In this document: positions 4,927 through 5,436 of the stretch, piece after piece
How positions within the stretch are numbered: the first letter of the stretch is position 1
How the letters are laid out: each line of letters starts with the position of its first letter
Source: Endomicrobium sp.
GTDB taxonomy: Bacteria > Elusimicrobiota > Endomicrobiia > Endomicrobiales > Endomicrobiaceae
Direction of reading: 5' to 3'
Length of the DNA stretch: 5,436 nt
Assembly (NCBI GenBank): GCA_031264895.1
Contig: JAISDI010000070.1
Location: 1 to 5,436 of the forward strand
The notes under the pieces: generated by a model
Seen by the model: the letters and a program-made list of their open reading frames with translations, nothing else
Databases searched by the model: none
Told to the model about the DNA's origin: nothing
Made by a program: the position numbers and the translations under genes

Positions 4927-4944
4927 GCCTTAGTTTGTGTGGGG

Positions 4945-5436
4945 TTATGCTGCGCTCAGTATGTTTTTTACGGCAATCATAGAGATTTGCACCTGTTTGT
5001 TGGCTTTGGCTTTTGTAAATTTATCCTGTACCCAAACATTGAACAGTTTTAACATTTCCGCCGCAGAGTATTTGCCGCTTTGCGTAAGAGGCGTTATTTC
5101 GTATTCGTTATTTCTTAGTATATCGTCGATATTTTCACATATGAGCGCGCCGGCGGCGTCCAAAAATTCTTTTGCAGTCATATAATTGCGCTCGCTTTTG
5201 ACTTCTTCCTGTATCAAGTCTTTTAAATCTGCGGCATCTTTCAGTTGTCCGCTCATTTTTAACTGCACGATGAGCGTGAGGATGGCATTTTGATATTTGC
5301 CGTTCTGTTCACTTTGAAATTTGCTTACGACCAAATCTATGCCTTTTTCTTTCAGTATATCTTTATATTCCTGCCTTGCGATGTTCATCGCAATTGCTCT
5401 GATAACGCCTAAAGCTTCATGGGAATGTTCTTTTCC
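4945..5436 (-). CDS. Unrecognised helical protein, 5' end missing
   Basis: The frame is open from the right edge to TAA at 4947-4945, giving 163 residues, the C-terminal part of a longer protein. An ATG at 5388 exists, but it lacks a Shine-Dalgarno sequence. The 16 codons before it (GKEHSHEALGVIRAIA) read like the same protein, so the true start is probably outside the window. The sequence is rich in K, E, Q and A, and most of it looks helical. It has no signal peptide or membrane segment in the visible part and only one cysteine. I see no catalytic motif and do not recognise a family. Its neighbour is the repeat mosaic, which gives no clue to function. The overlapping + strand ORF at 4937-5185 is a shadow. 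Confidence 0.75.
   Translation of the reverse strand, partial: GKEHSHEALGVIRAIAMNIARQEYKDILKEKGIDLVVSKFQSEQNGKYQNAILTLIVQLKMSGQLKDAADLKDLIQEEVKSERNYMTAKEFLDAAGALICENIDDILRNNEYEITPLTQSGKYSAAEMLKLFNVWVQDKFTKAKANKQVQISMIAVKNILSAA

Larger units (their letters stand above)
4128..4944. other. 817-bp spacer, repeat mosaic without a gene
   Basis: No frame here looks coding. Open frames of 60-148 residues on both strands run straight through repeats and G/C homopolymer runs, and none resembles a protein family. The space is built from fragments of several repeats in both orientations, listed separately. The least repetitive parts are 4128-4200, 4372-4414 and 4852-4911. Confidence 0.8.

Overview
The window is AT-rich bacterial DNA. 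It holds two intact, recognisable genes, hydE and mnmA, both on the + strand, and two genes cut by the window edges, both on the - strand. The gaps between genes are unusually long and full of repeats. HydE builds the active-site cluster of [FeFe]-hydrogenases, so the organism is most likely an anaerobe that makes or consumes H2. Housekeeping genes of ordinary quality beside swollen, repeat-rich spacers with decayed-looking coding scraps would fit a genome undergoing reduction, for example a host-associated lineage. The overall flavour recalls Elusimicrobiota/Endomicrobium, but that is an impression and not a demonstrated assignment.

Layout. Positions 1-1147 (-) are the N-terminal 382 residues of a secreted protein that looks like an (alpha/alpha)6 six-hairpin glycosidase. 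It is driven by a near-consensus sigma70 promoter (TTGACA, 17 bp, TATATA) so close to the ATG that the mRNA should be almost leaderless. After a 215-bp divergent spacer comes hydE (1363-2433, +). Positions 2434-3041 contain no intact gene. They hold a short interspersed repeat, two hairpin repeats of one class facing each other, a 12-bp tandem repeat, and two possible coding remnants (one on each strand). mnmA follows (3042-4127, +) with a clear AAGGA ribosome binding site. Positions 4128-4944 form an 817-bp mosaic of at least four repeat types, in both orientations. Positions 4945-5436 (-) are the C-terminal 163 residues of an unrecognised soluble helical protein whose start lies beyond the right edge.

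The genes do not form an obvious pathway. HydE matures hydrogenase (its partners HydF and HydG are not here), MnmA thiolates tRNA wobble uridines, and the left-edge protein is exported. Each appears to be its own transcription unit. I saw no CRISPR array, transposase, tRNA or rRNA gene. The most unusual content is the repeat mosaic on both sides of mnmA. I found no convincing multi-gene novel system.
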